Program-made: the position numbers and the translations under genes | Notes under the pieces: model-generated | Database searches by the model: none | The model's input: only the letters and a program-made list of their open reading frames with translations | Told to the model about the DNA's origin: nothing | DNA from: Streptomyces hiroshimensis | GTDB lineage: Bacteria > Actinomycetota > Actinomycetes > Streptomycetales > Streptomycetaceae | Direction: 5' to 3' | Length of the DNA: 64,000 nt | Assembly (NCBI RefSeq): GCF_014650335.1 | Contig: NZ_BMUT01000008.1 | Location: 25,658-89,657, forward strand | In this document: one piece after another, positions 27,172 to 35,606 of the stretch | Layout: every line of letters starts with the position of its first letter | How positions within the stretch are numbered: position 1 is the stretch's first letter

Positions 27172-28488
27172 CTACTGCTTGCAGTACTGCGCCTCCTTGC
27201 CGATGACCCGGTACATGCAGTCCGACGCCTCCAGCAGCTGCAGCACCGCGTCGCGGTTGCGCGCGGTCTCCCGGTCGATCACCTCGTCGGGCGGGTAGAA
27301 GCCGCCGCCGGACCCGCTCTCGTTCGGATACATCTCGAAGGTGTACGAGAAGATCCGCTGGTCTCCCCAGAGCCAGTCGTCGATCGTCCCGTCGGTGATG
27401 TAGAGGTCGCTCGACTGCTCGGGCGTGTAGCCGTTGCTGGCGGCCATGGACTTGCCGAGGGTCGCGTAGACGTCGTGCTCGTCCTGGGTCATGCCGGGCC
27501 CGGTGTCGTCGTAGGTGTAGCCGAACGGCCACAGCACCAGCTCGCTGTACGTGTGGAAGTCGATCCCGGCCTTGATCTGCTGCTTGCCGCCGACGATCCG
27601 GCTGCGCGCGAAGTCGGCGACGACCTTCACCTCGGGCGCGGACTCGGGTGCCGAGCCGCGGTAGGTCTCGGAGCCGGTGCTGCCGGAGGAGCCGTTGCAG
27701 CAGCCCCACTTGAAGTTCCAGTTGCGGTTGAGGTCGGTGCCCCGGCTGCCGGATCCGGCGTTGGGCTGGCGGTTCTTGCGCCAGCTGCGGTACGAGCCGG
27801 TGGCGATGTCGTATTCGCCGCCGTCGGGGTTGACGTCGGGCACGACCCAGATCTCGCGGCTGTCGACCATCTTGGTGATCCGCGGGTCGCTGCCGTACTT
27901 GGAGCCGAACTCCTTGAGCAGGTAGAGGGCCATCTCGACGGTGAGGTGCTCGCGCGCGTGCTGGTGCGCGGTGAAGAGGACCTCGGGTTCGTCCTCGTCG
28001 GTGGCCACGTTGTCGCTGATCTTGACGGCGACGATGTCGCGGCCCTCGTAGGACTTGCCGATGACCTTCTTGCTCATGATGGAGGGGTGTGCGGCGACGT
28101 CGGCGTCGATCTCCGCCATCGCCTCCCGGTAGTTGTGGTAGCCGGCGTCGGCCGGAGGGAAGTCGTACGGCTCGGGGGAGCGGCCCTCCGAGCGGTCCGG
28201 CGGCCCGGGCAGCAGGCTGACCTTGTAGCCCATCCGGCGGATGCGCTCGGCCTGGGAGGCGTCCGCGGTGATCACGACGGAGCCCCGGCGCACGGCGTCG
28301 ATCGCGACGCCGGTCGCGGCCAGGGCCGTGCGCTGGGCGGCGGTACGAGGGCCGGTGACCTCGTACGCCCGGGACCTTCCCTCGGTGGTCTTCTCCTCCG
28401 TGTCCCGCGAGGCGGCGGGGACGGCCAGGGCCAGGGTGAGCACGGCGGCGAGGGCGGTGGCCCATCTGCCGTGCGAGCGGGGTCGCAT
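27172..28488 (-). CDS. Secreted M14 zinc carboxypeptidase
   Basis: A 438-residue exported metallopeptidase, close in layout to Streptomyces carboxypeptidase T-type enzymes. Signal peptide RSHGRWATALAAVLTLALA, then a propeptide to ~residue 115 (SVVITADASQAERIRRMGYK). The catalytic domain has zinc ligands HQHAREH (H and E), the third histidine in GIDFHTYSEL, substrate residues in DLNRNWNFKWGC, and the general-base glutamate in YTFEMYPNE. Several cysteines (WGCCNGSS, SDCMYRV, AQYCKQ) suggest disulfides. It should trim C-terminal residues from peptides. Divergent from a secreted serine protease. Confidence 0.93.
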   Translation of the reverse strand: MRPRSHGRWATALAAVLTLALAVPAASRDTEEKTTEGRSRAYEVTGPRTAAQRTALAATGVAIDAVRRGSVVITADASQAERIRRMGYKVSLLPGPPDRSEGRSPEPYDFPPADAGYHNYREAMAEIDADVAAHPSIMSKKVIGKSYEGRDIVAVKISDNVATDEDEPEVLFTAHQHAREHLTVEMALYLLKEFGSKYGSDPRITKMVDSREIWVVPDVNPDGGEYDIATGSYRSWRKNRQPNAGSGSRGTDLNRNWNFKWGCCNGSSGSTGSETYRGSAPESAPEVKVVADFARSRIVGGKQQIKAGIDFHTYSELVLWPFGYTYDDTGPGMTQDEHDVYATLGKSMAASNGYTPEQSSDLYITDGTIDDWLWGDQRIFSYTFEMYPNESGSGGGFYPPDEVIDRETARNRDAVLQLLEASDCMYRVIGKEAQYCKQ

Positions 28489-28820
28489 GCGGTCTCCTGG
28501 GGGGTTCCGGAAGTGCGACGGGTGGGGGGTGTGCGGGAGCTGTGCGGGGGTGCGTGGTCAGTGTCGGGGGGTGTCATGAACCGGTCAACGCGCCCGGACG
28601 GGGGGAATCAGGCCAACTTCCCTTTCACTTGCGGCCGGTTGATTGCGCGCGCCCTCAGGGGCACCAACAATGCACACGTCAAAACCGAACGGAGCTACGG
28701 GAAACGACTGATCGAACGCAAGCGATCTACAGCAAGCGACCGACAGCACGCGATCGACGTAACTTAGGCCCGGATCCGGCCCGGGCGGCCCGGATCCGTC
28801 CCAGAGAGGAACCACCCCCC
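28489..28820. other. Intergenic region between two secreted-protease genes
   Basis: A 332-base divergent gap. It is A-richer than its surroundings at ~28660-28770 and contains loosely repeated agcga/gatcga-type words (atcgaacgcaagcgatc, agcaagcgaccgacagc). A TAACTT-like -10 appears near 28760, 60 bases before the protease start. No confident operator or gene. Confidence 0.5.
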
Positions 28821-29693
28821 ATGAGAAGACCTCTCCTCGGCGCGCTCACCACCCTCCTCCTCACCGGAGCGACCGTGGCCGGTGCAGGAACCGCCACCGC
28901 CGCTTCCGCGGACGCAGGAGCCGGCGCGGGCGCGGGCGCGGACGCCAAGGCCAGACCAAGGGCGGTCGACTTCGCCGGCACCGTGGCACTCAGCAACTGC
29001 TCCGGCTCCCTGATCCGCCTGCCGAGCTCGTCCGACAACGACCCCGGCCTCGTCATGACCAACGGCCACTGCCTGGAGAGCGGCATGCCGGACCCCGGCG
29101 CCGTCATCACCGACCAGCCGTCCACCCGCACGTTCAGCCTGCTCAACTCCAGCGGGAACAAGGCCGCCACACTGCGCGCGACCAAGGTCTCGTACGCCAC
29201 GATGACCGACACCGACGTCACGCTGTACGAACTGAACACAACATATGCGCAGATCAAGCAGCGCTACGGGATCAACGCGCTCAACCTGTCGGCGGACCAC
29301 CCGGTGAGCGGTACGCCGATCAAGGTCGTCTCCGGCTTCTGGAAGCGGATCTACAGCTGCAACGCCGACGGCTTCGTCTACCGCCTCCGCGAGGCCGACT
29401 GGACCTGGAAAGACTCGCTCCGCTACACGCCGTCCTGTAACACGATAGGCGGCACGTCCGGCTCGCCGGTGATCGACACGAACACCGGGAAGGTCATCGC
29501 CATCAACAACACGGGCAACGAGAGCGGCGAGCGCTGCACGATGAACAACCCGTGCGAGGTCGACGAGAACGGCCAGGTCACCGTGCGGCAGGGCATCAAC
29601 TACGCCCAGGAGACGTACGGCATAGCCAAGTGCATCGGGATCGGGAACAAGCTGGACCTGAGCCTGCCGGGCTGCGCACTGCCGAAGCCCTGA
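28821..29693 (+). CDS. Secreted trypsin-like serine protease
   Basis: A 290-residue exported protease of the chymotrypsin fold. Signal peptide RRPLLGALTTLLLTGATVAG, a short Ala/Gly linker, then FAGTVALSNCSGSLIRLP. The catalytic triad is visible: His in LVMTNGHCLESG, Asp in MTDTDVTLYEL, Ser in IGGTSGSPVIDTNTGK. Cysteines pair plausibly (NCSG, GHCLE; YSCNAD, PSCNTIG). ATG at 28821 has agagagga upstream. It is divergent from the M14 carboxypeptidase; the two together look like an extracellular peptide-degradation pair. Confidence 0.92.
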   Translation: MRRPLLGALTTLLLTGATVAGAGTATAASADAGAGAGAGADAKARPRAVDFAGTVALSNCSGSLIRLPSSSDNDPGLVMTNGHCLESGMPDPGAVITDQPSTRTFSLLNSSGNKAATLRATKVSYATMTDTDVTLYELNTTYAQIKQRYGINALNLSADHPVSGTPIKVVSGFWKRIYSCNADGFVYRLREADWTWKDSLRYTPSCNTIGGTSGSPVIDTNTGKVIAINNTGNESGERCTMNNPCEVDENGQVTVRQGINYAQETYGIAKCIGIGNKLDLSLPGCALPKP

Positions 29694-29818
29694 TCGCCGG
29701 CCCCGCTCTTCTTCTCCGCTGCCGGGCGGGCACACGAGCCCGCCCGCCCGGCAGCCCGGCAAGGGTCCGGGCATAGGCGACCTCACGAGACCGGGCGGGG
29801 CGGAATGCCGGGCCTGCT

Positions 29819-29824
29819 TAGGGT
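29819..29824 (+). promoter_or_regulatory. -10 box of a probably leaderless transcript
   Basis: TAGGGT ends 6 bases before the ATG at 29831, putting the likely transcription start at the start codon. The same -10 type serves tadV, but the upstream GGGCCCA motif is not found here. Confidence 0.45.
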
Positions 29825-29830
29825 GAGGGC

Positions 29831-30259
29831 ATGACCACCCTCATCGTCCTTCTGCTCTTCGTGGCGGGCACCGCGTGGGTCCTCTACAAGTGCGTGCACG
29901 AATTCCTGACCGCGCTGAGGTCCGTCTTCTTCGGCGAGCGCGCGGAAGGCCGCTGCGTGCGCAGCTACGGAACGCAAGGCTCGGACGGCTTCACGCACAT
30001 GCACTACGTCTACGGCTTCACCACGGCCGACGGCTGCGCAGTGGAGTTCGAGGAACCCACCATGGTCATGAGGGAAGGCAAAAAGGTCACCGTCCGCTAC
30101 CGGGCCAAGGATCCGGAGCGGACGGCGACCGTGATGGGACTGCGCACCCTTTCCCCGTTGCTCGGGGGCCTTTTCGGGATATTGGTGACCAGTTCCTTCT
30201 TTCTGGTCAGCCTGGTGGTTCTCTGGCTATACGTGTCGGAGGTGTGGCTCAAGCGCTAG
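29831..30259 (+). CDS. DUF3592 membrane protein, cassette A
   Basis: A 142-residue protein with an N-terminal membrane helix (LIVLLLFVAGTAWVLYKC), a beta-rich domain (MHYVYGFTTADGCAVEF, KVTVRYRAKDPERTATVMG) and a C-terminal helix (FGILVTSSFFLVSLVVLWLY). The VxYxxxxPxxA/T core is the DUF3592 signature. Two relatives lie in this window at 45315 and 51218, each beside the same kind of giant-protein/lipoprotein pair. It is convergent with lipoprotein A, stops 12 bases apart. Function unknown; membership in the pilus island is inferred from the three-fold linkage. Confidence 0.82.
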   Translation: MTTLIVLLLFVAGTAWVLYKCVHEFLTALRSVFFGERAEGRCVRSYGTQGSDGFTHMHYVYGFTTADGCAVEFEEPTMVMREGKKVTVRYRAKDPERTATVMGLRTLSPLLGGLFGILVTSSFFLVSLVVLWLYVSEVWLKR

Positions 30260-30271
30260 CGGACGGGGACG

Positions 30272-30847
30272 TCAGCCGGTCACCTTGATGGATTTCAGGA
30301 TCTCGTCCAGGTCGTCCTGGGAGAGCTTCCCCTTCGGCGCGGTGACCCGTACGACCCAGGGCTTGTCGCTCTTGTCCATGCCGACGACGTCGACGGCGGT
30401 CATTTCGGTGTCCCGCGGAGGAGAGTCGCCCTCGCCGCTGGACTTGAACCCGTGATTGATGCGCACGGCCCGGTCGGTACCGGGGACCTTGATGTCCTCT
30501 TTGTCCTGAGGGGTGGCGCCGAATGTGTACTGGGCGTCCGCGCCCGACACCGCCATATCGAGGTCGCTGGTCTTCATGAACTCCACCTGCGCCACGATGC
30601 GGGCGACGGTCTTTCCGCCCTCCACCAGATCCGCCTCGGCCGTGGCGAACTTGGGCAGCTTCTCCTTGCCCAGCTCCTTGAAGCCCTTCGGGTAGGCGAC
30701 GCTGACCTGCTGCGCGTCGAGCGTCTCCCACCCCTCGGGCGCGGCTGCCCCACCGCTCTTCTCACTACCGCAGCCGACCACGAGAGCGCCCAGGAGGGCG
30801 GTGGTCGCGGCGGCTGCCGCGGCGCGGCGTGCGGTCGCGGTGATCAT
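30272..30847 (-). CDS. Lipoprotein, cassette A
   Basis: A 191-residue lipoprotein: signal RRAAAAAATTALLGALVVGC with lipobox VVGC, then a short flexible stretch. The domain begins EGWETLDAQQVSVAYPKGF and ends DDLDEILKSIKVTG. The two other cassettes encode proteins with the same beginning and end (EGW-x-LDA-x2-x-V-x-YP and SI/VxVTG). The fold may be PsbP/Mog1-like as in mycobacterial LpqN/LpqT lipoproteins; this is a guess from the YPxGF/W motif. It lies 51 bases downstream of giant protein A on the same strand, so the two are probably co-expressed and may interact at the outer face of the membrane. Confidence 0.85.
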   Translation of the reverse strand: MITATARRAAAAAATTALLGALVVGCGSEKSGGAAAPEGWETLDAQQVSVAYPKGFKELGKEKLPKFATAEADLVEGGKTVARIVAQVEFMKTSDLDMAVSGADAQYTFGATPQDKEDIKVPGTDRAVRINHGFKSSGEGDSPPRDTEMTAVDVVGMDKSDKPWVVRVTAPKGKLSQDDLDEILKSIKVTG

Positions 30848-30898
30848 CGAGTGCTCACTCTCTGTCTGACTTTCCGGCGAGGGTACGGATCTGATCCG

Positions 30899-32914
30899 CT
30901 ACTGCGAGCAGAGCTTCATCGGCACGTAGTTCCGCTTGCCGTCCTCCTGCGGGGCCCCGAGGAACTCCGCGTCCTCCTGGCGGACCTTTTCCTTGCTGCC
31001 TTCGAAGTTCGCGGTGTAGCCGAAGGAGGCTACGCCCAGGTTCAGCTCGGCTCCGAATTCCGCGGCATTGGTCACGCCGTCGTAGGTGAGCCTGCTGGAC
31101 CGGCCGTCGTCGAACATCATCTGGCCGAACTTGTCGTCGTCACCGGGCCGCTCCGTGGGGGCCTCGTCGAGGAGGAGCATCTCAAGCGGCTTGCCGTACT
31201 TGCTGTTGCCGTTCAGCCACTTCTGAGCGACGTCCTGCTTGCCCGGAGTGTTGAGCTCGATCGTGTTGGTGACGACCTCGGTCACGGTGTCCTTGCTCGA
31301 GCCGCTGACCGACCCCTTGTGCTTGGACTTGCCCGCGTTCTTGTTGTCCTTGCCGTTCTTGTCCTTGTCCGGGACCTTTTCCTCGTCGGCGACCTCGTGC
31401 TTGCCGCCTGCCTTGCCGGACGACTCCTGGGTGCGGGTCATGATGATCCGCTTCAGTTTCCCGTCCTTGTCACGGGTGACCGTGATGGCTCCGGTGACCC
31501 CGAGCCCGTGCTCCGCCGAAACCTTGGTCCCTTCGGCGCTGGCCTCGCCGCCCGTGGCGCCTTCCACCTTGAACGCGAAGGTCTTGGACTCCGTGTGGTT
31601 GATGCCGTCGTGGGTGACCGTCGCCGTGGGGGCGATCTTGACCTTTCCGCCGAGCTTGCCCGTGATCTGGTCGTCGATCGAACCGGACATCTTCAGCTCG
31701 CCGGCCCCCTCGACGCCGACCGAGGCGTAGGAGAGGTGACCGGCCTTGATGGTGTCCTTGACTTCCTTCTGCAGCTTCAGGTAGTGATCCGCGCTGCGGG
31801 AGGCCACCATGGGCGAGTCCCTGGCGTACTGCATTCCGGCCTTGGCGCTCTCCAGGCTCTCCAGCTTGTTGCGGAACTTGTCGGCCTCCGCCTGGCTGTC
31901 GAACTGCCAGGTGTCGCCCGCCGTGACCTTCACGCCGGCGGACAGCTCGACCTCGGACTCGCCGTTCTCGTCGAGCTTGCCGACCTTGGCTCCCCACTTG
32001 GGGGAGTAGGCCACGCCGACCTTTCCGGCCTGGCTGAAGGTGAGCCGGACCTTGTCCTTGTACACGGGCTTTCCGTCCTTGCCCAGGACGGGGTTCCCCT
32101 TGTCGTCGACCTCGCGGACCTTGAACTTCTGCTGCTGGAAGCCGTACTCGTTGCCGAACTTGAACCAGGCGATCTTCACTTCCTGGCCCGCCGTGCTGCT
32201 GGTGTTGGCGGTGTTGCACATCGTCGGTTCGAAATAGGAATCGGGCTTCTTCGCCGCTTGGATCTCGCGCGGCGTCTGGCAGCTGCCACCGACGGCCTGG
32301 CAGATCTTCGCCTTGATGGTGTCGGCGACGTTCTTGCCCACGCTGGTGGCGATCAGGCTGGCCATCACCGCCACGACCACCACGACCGTGCCGATGTACT
32401 CCGTCGCGGTCACACCCATGTCGTTCCAGGGGTAGTCCGAACTGCCGCCGCCGGACCGCCCCAGCCGCCCGAGCACGAGCCCGGCGGCACCGCCCAGGAC
32501 GAGGGCCGCGGCTGCCATGCCGATGCCCTCGGCGACGATGAGGCCCCACCCCTCCACGATGGTCCGCGTGCAGGTGATGACCGGTACTCCCAGCGCGGCC
32601 AGCAGATACAGGGGCAGGGAGTCCCTGTGCGGCTCGGGAAGGAGACGCGCCGCCGCCCAGACGGCCAAGGCGACGTACAGCAGATTCGGGACGTAGATGA
32701 TCGCGACCCGCCAGCCGAACGAGGCGAGCCGTTCCGCAGTGGCGAGGTCGTCGAGGATCGCGGCATTGAGCAGGAATCCGGAGGCGAGGAGAACGACGAC
32801 CGCCGCGGCCCAGGAGCGCATCAACGCGAAGAAGGGGTGCGACTGCCGTGGGGGTGACGTCCCATAGGGGCGGTTCACCTGATGGGAGCCAAAACTGTTG
32901 CCTATGCCGCTCAT
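30899..32914 (-). CDS. Giant pilin-like protein A: polytopic leader, internal Flp prepilin motif, large extracellular domain
   Basis: A 671-residue protein. Residues ~31-150 form four membrane helices (e.g. SWAAAVVVLLASGFLLNAA, ALVLGGAAGLVLG). Then comes a complete Flp-type prepilin site, G167|VTATE-YIG with Glu at +5, followed by the hydrophobic pilin helix TVVVVVAVMASLIATSVG. It is the same arrangement as in the true Flp pilin of this locus. The rest (~490 residues) is hydrophilic: KICQAVGGSC, CNTANTSSTAGQEVKIAWFK, repeats rich in beta strand, a Lys/Gly/Ser stretch, and an end YVPMKLCSQ with a near-terminal cysteine. Start MSGIGNSFG at 32914 has ggggga upstream and matches paralogue B. If processed, it would release a very large pilin-like subunit. 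Confidence 0.87.
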   Translation of the reverse strand: MSGIGNSFGSHQVNRPYGTSPPRQSHPFFALMRSWAAAVVVLLASGFLLNAAILDDLATAERLASFGWRVAIIYVPNLLYVALAVWAAARLLPEPHRDSLPLYLLAALGVPVITCTRTIVEGWGLIVAEGIGMAAAALVLGGAAGLVLGRLGRSGGGSSDYPWNDMGVTATEYIGTVVVVVAVMASLIATSVGKNVADTIKAKICQAVGGSCQTPREIQAAKKPDSYFEPTMCNTANTSSTAGQEVKIAWFKFGNEYGFQQQKFKVREVDDKGNPVLGKDGKPVYKDKVRLTFSQAGKVGVAYSPKWGAKVGKLDENGESEVELSAGVKVTAGDTWQFDSQAEADKFRNKLESLESAKAGMQYARDSPMVASRSADHYLKLQKEVKDTIKAGHLSYASVGVEGAGELKMSGSIDDQITGKLGGKVKIAPTATVTHDGINHTESKTFAFKVEGATGGEASAEGTKVSAEHGLGVTGAITVTRDKDGKLKRIIMTRTQESSGKAGGKHEVADEEKVPDKDKNGKDNKNAGKSKHKGSVSGSSKDTVTEVVTNTIELNTPGKQDVAQKWLNGNSKYGKPLEMLLLDEAPTERPGDDDKFGQMMFDDGRSSRLTYDGVTNAAEFGAELNLGVASFGYTANFEGSKEKVRQEDAEFLGAPQEDGKRNYVPMKLCSQ

Positions 32915-32951
32915 TCCCCCGAGCCTTCTGCCATTGATCTTTTCCGGGCCC

Positions 32952-32987
32952 ACGCTAACCCGCAGGTCAGCACGAGGTCGTGGGCCC
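32952..32987 (-). promoter_or_regulatory. Tad-island promoter of giant gene A
   Basis: On the minus strand GGGCCCACGACC (32987-32976), an 18-base gap, then TAGCGT (32957-32952). Predicted start near 32945, about 30 bases before the ATG. Same motif and spacing at four other island promoters. Confidence 0.72.
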
Positions 32988-33060
32988 AGGGGCCCCATAA
33001 GAGGCCCAACGTGAGAAGGCTTCGGGGGATGGAGGGACGGCCGGCGGCAGCCGACAGCGC

Positions 33061-33669
33061 TCAGTTGGCGCGCGGGAAGGAGACCTCCACGCGGCGGTTC
33101 TGCTTGCGGCCCTCTTCCGTGTCGTTGGACGCGACCGGAGCATCCTCGGCGTAACCGCGGATCTCGTAGCGGACGTCGGAGCCGAGCGACTTGGACAGCT
33201 CTTTCTGCACCGCGTCCGCGCGCTGCTTGGAGAGCTCCATTCCGTGTTCGTGCGAACCGAGGTTGTCGGTGAAGCCGAAGACCTTGACCTGCCGGGCGTT
33301 CTGCTTCTTGATCTCGTCGGCGATGGCCCTGATGCGGTCGTTCGCCGCGGGGTTGAGTTCGGCGCTGTCCTTGCCGAAGAGGACCTCGGCCTGAAGCTGG
33401 AACTTCACATCGGAGTTGGTGTCCTGCCGCTGTTCATTGCCGCTCTCGTCACCGATGATGCTCTTGATGTCGAGCACTTTGGGCTGCCCGAGGGTCCTGC
33501 CCGGCTCCAGCTTGAGGCCGGGGTCCTTGGGATCGATCTTCCCGGTGAAGACGGAACGGCCGGGAGGTACTTGGTCGGCAAGGGCGACAGGCGCTGCAGC
33601 AGCTGTCAGAGCGATGGCGAGGGCCGCGGAGAGCGTCCAGACCGAACCCTGTGTTCGGAGCTTTCGCAT
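33061..33669 (-). CDS. OmpA-family peptidoglycan-binding protein
   Basis: A 202-residue exported protein. Signal RKLRTQGSVWTLSAALAIAL, cleaved near VALADQ. The C-terminal ~120 residues form an OmpA domain: AEVLFGKDSAELNPAANDRI, VFGFTDNLGSHEHGMELSKQ (the diaminopimelate-binding Asp) and EGRKQNRRVEVSF (the binding Arg). In a monoderm it would attach to peptidoglycan from outside the membrane. It ends the Flp-TadG-lipoprotein operon and may anchor the pilus to the wall. Start at 33669 (ggtgag upstream) or 33681, which would overlap the upstream gene by 8 bases. Confidence 0.88.
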   Translation of the reverse strand: MRKLRTQGSVWTLSAALAIALTAAAAPVALADQVPPGRSVFTGKIDPKDPGLKLEPGRTLGQPKVLDIKSIIGDESGNEQRQDTNSDVKFQLQAEVLFGKDSAELNPAANDRIRAIADEIKKQNARQVKVFGFTDNLGSHEHGMELSKQRADAVQKELSKSLGSDVRYEIRGYAEDAPVASNDTEEGRKQNRRVEVSFPRAN

Positions 33670-33673
33670 ACGC

Positions 33674-34276
33674 TCACCCATCCGTCAGCGTCAGGGCGGC
33701 GGCCTGAAAGGTCGGGATCTGGAGGGCCACCTGGGTCGTGGACTTGGGCGGTGCGGGGAACTGCATGAAGACCTTCTGCGTGGAGTTGGCCGCAACGGTG
33801 CCGAGGCCCGCCGAGGCCAGCGGCCGGTTCTCCGTGTCCCGCAGGGTGTAATACCGCTTCTTCTCCTTCTCGTCCACGAGTGTGGCGCCTCCGAGAGAGC
33901 TGCCACCGACTCCCCGGATCACGTCGAGCTCCGGGCCTGTCCACTCCTGGGTTTCGGAAGTCGACCTGTCGGACGTGTTCTTCAGATTGCCGTTGACCGT
34001 GACGAAGCCACCCGCACTGCGCGTGGCAGAGGTGATGTCCAGGACAATGCCATTGCGGCCCTGGAGCGTGGCGATGACTTTGGCGTCGTCCGACTGCTTG
34101 GGCTTGGATGCCTGCCCGTCCTGCTTGCCCTGGTCGTTCTGCTGGGCACTCCGATCGGCCTTCGGCTTCTCTTCTTTGCTGTCGCCGCCGCAGGCGGACA
34201 GTGTCAAGGCCATCGCCGCAACCAGGGCGGCACCTGCGACGGTCCGACGTGCCCGGGCACGCTGCCACACGCTCAT
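33674..34276 (-). CDS. Lipoprotein in the flp operon
   Basis: A 200-residue lipoprotein with signal ARRTVAGAALVAAMALTLSAC (lipobox LSAC) and a Lys/Gln-rich linker to ~residue 60. The C-terminal domain is probably an Ig-like beta sandwich (IVLDITSATRSAGGFVTVNG, NLKNTSDRSTSETQEW, FMQFPAPPKSTTQVALQIP), reminiscent of DUF4352-type domains. It lies between the TadG-like and OmpA-like genes with 45- and 4-base spacings. It is unrelated in sequence to the three cassette lipoproteins. Likely extracytoplasmic partner of the OmpA-like protein; function unknown. Confidence 0.82.
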   Translation of the reverse strand: MSVWQRARARRTVAGAALVAAMALTLSACGGDSKEEKPKADRSAQQNDQGKQDGQASKPKQSDDAKVIATLQGRNGIVLDITSATRSAGGFVTVNGNLKNTSDRSTSETQEWTGPELDVIRGVGGSSLGGATLVDEKEKKRYYTLRDTENRPLASAGLGTVAANSTQKVFMQFPAPPKSTTQVALQIPTFQAAALTLTDG

Positions 34277-34321
34277 CACTCATCGTCCTCTAGTTGTCGT
34301 TCGCACACTGCGCCCGCATGT

Positions 34322-35047
34322 TCAGTCGGCAAGTCTGACGGAAAACAGGTCCGTCACACCAGGGAGGTTGTTCGTGCTGCCGGGATTCCTGGGATCGATG
34401 TCCCAGCTGCGGCCGTCGGAACAGTGGAGTCGCAGCGGTTTCGGCTCAGGCTCCTTACTCGTCCCCGGGGCCGGAGTCCGGTTCGTCTCGGGCTCATTGC
34501 TCGCTCGCGGCTTCGGAGCGTGACCGGGCTCGGGTGAGCTGGTGGCTCCGGGATCCTCCACAGGGCGCAGCGTGCACACCTTCGGCACGACGACCGCGGT
34601 GGCACTCGCCGTCGTATGCCTGTTTTCCGCGCCGGGTATGGCGGAGCCGCCGACGGACTTCTTCGACTGCAGCCGGACGGTGAAGCCCGTTCGCCCGTCC
34701 CTGAGCGGCCTGCAGTCCTCGGGGCCGGTGCCCATGTCCGCTTCGTTGCGCTCTGCGAAGCGCCTCGCTGCCGTGCAGGCCCTCTCGGTGAAGACGTTCC
34801 TGCCGTTGAGCGCACGTTGCCAGGTCTCAGGGTCGGTGAGGGAAGCGAGCAGGCCTGTGCGGAGTTGTTCCCTCGCATCCTGCGCGGCCGCCAGGGCCGC
34901 TGCGTCCGCCGCGGACTGGACGCCGTTGCGGGACACGGCCGCCTGGCCGACCGCGACGTAGGCGAACGCAAGGAAGAGCAGGCCTGCCACCACCGTGATG
35001 TAGATGGGGAGAGCCTGCCCTGCCTCGCCACGCGGCCGTGCGTTCAA
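34322..35047 (-). CDS. TadG-like pilus assembly protein
   Basis: A 241-residue protein with the TadG/TadE-like N-terminal segment RGEAGQALPIYITVVAGLLF followed by VGQAAVSRNGVQSAADAAALAAAQ, as in the putative Flp pilus-assembly N-terminal family. The +5 glutamate of a normal pilin is replaced by Ile, which is common in this family. The C-terminal half is Pro/Glu-rich (SSPEPGHAPKPRASNEPE) and ends SVRLAD. The start is uncertain: TTG at 35047, 5 bases after the flp stop, is the only candidate immediately before the conserved region; translational coupling would explain its weak ribosome site. Confidence 0.8.
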   Translation of the reverse strand: MNARPRGEAGQALPIYITVVAGLLFLAFAYVAVGQAAVSRNGVQSAADAAALAAAQDAREQLRTGLLASLTDPETWQRALNGRNVFTERACTAARRFAERNEADMGTGPEDCRPLRDGRTGFTVRLQSKKSVGGSAIPGAENRHTTASATAVVVPKVCTLRPVEDPGATSSPEPGHAPKPRASNEPETNRTPAPGTSKEPEPKPLRLHCSDGRSWDIDPRNPGSTNNLPGVTDLFSVRLAD

Positions 35048-35052
35048 CCGGA

Positions 35053-35388
35053 TCAGTTGCCGGTGCCGCCGTTGCCCTTGTTGCCGGTGCCGCCGTTGCC
35101 GCCAGTGGCCCCGGTGGTGGTCGCGGCGTCGCCGCCGCCACCACCCTTCTTCCCGGTGTCGACCCCGTCGATCGCGTCCATGATCTTGGTCTTGATCTTG
35201 GCACCGATGTCCGTGAAGCCGGCGATCGCCGCCATGATCGCCACAACCACGACGATCATGCCGATGTACTCCACGGCGGTCTGACCCTTGGAGCGCTCCC
35301 GACGGAACATCCGGTCGATGCAGGTGTTCCGCCACTCCGCGACGTGCACCTTGGTGTCGACGGCCGCCTTCAGCAGCTTGTCGTTCAT
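35053..35388 (-). CDS. flp: Flp/Tad major pilin
   Basis: A 111-residue type IVb prepilin. Leader of 35 residues ending RSKG35, processing site G|QTAVE with Glu+5, then YIGMIVVVVAIMAAIAGF as the pilin helix. The mature protein (~76 residues) has IGAKIKTKIMDAIDGV and a glycine/threonine/asparagine-rich tail. The leader is longer than usual for Flp. ATG at 35388 has a strong ggagggga site. It follows its own promoter (35495-35530) with a ~100-base leader and is the first gene of the flp-TadG-lipoprotein-OmpA operon. Confidence 0.92.
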   Translation of the reverse strand: MNDKLLKAAVDTKVHVAEWRNTCIDRMFRRERSKGQTAVEYIGMIVVVVAIMAAIAGFTDIGAKIKTKIMDAIDGVDTGKKGGGGGDAATTTGATGGNGGTGNKGNGGTGN

Positions 35389-35494
35389 GCTCTTCCCCTC
35401 CGGCATGAGCCGGCGTCATACCGGCCTCTACGTAAGTCCTGGTTCCATCAGCGCCTCCGGTCGCCACCTGACCGGCCTCCCCGACGGCAGCAGA

Positions 35495-35530
35495 AACGTA
35501 CGCCGGAACCCCACGCCTGAACATGGGCCC
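35495..35530 (-). promoter_or_regulatory. Tad-island promoter of flp
   Basis: On the minus strand GGGCCCATGTTC (35530-35519), 18 bases, then TACGTT (35500-35495). The last four motif bases differ from GACC of the other four sites, but core and spacing are kept. Confidence 0.6.
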
Positions 35531-35606
35531 CAAGACCCAATCCCGGACCCAAAGGCGCGCCCGAGCCACCTGATCACGCATCTGGGCCCTCTCCTCCTGC
35601 GCCTTC

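Noticed and set aside
29801..29824. GGGCCCA promoter motif for the cassette A DUF3592 gene
   Set aside because: A TAGGGT -10 box is present, but the sequence 18 bases upstream (gaccgggcgg) does not match the motif.
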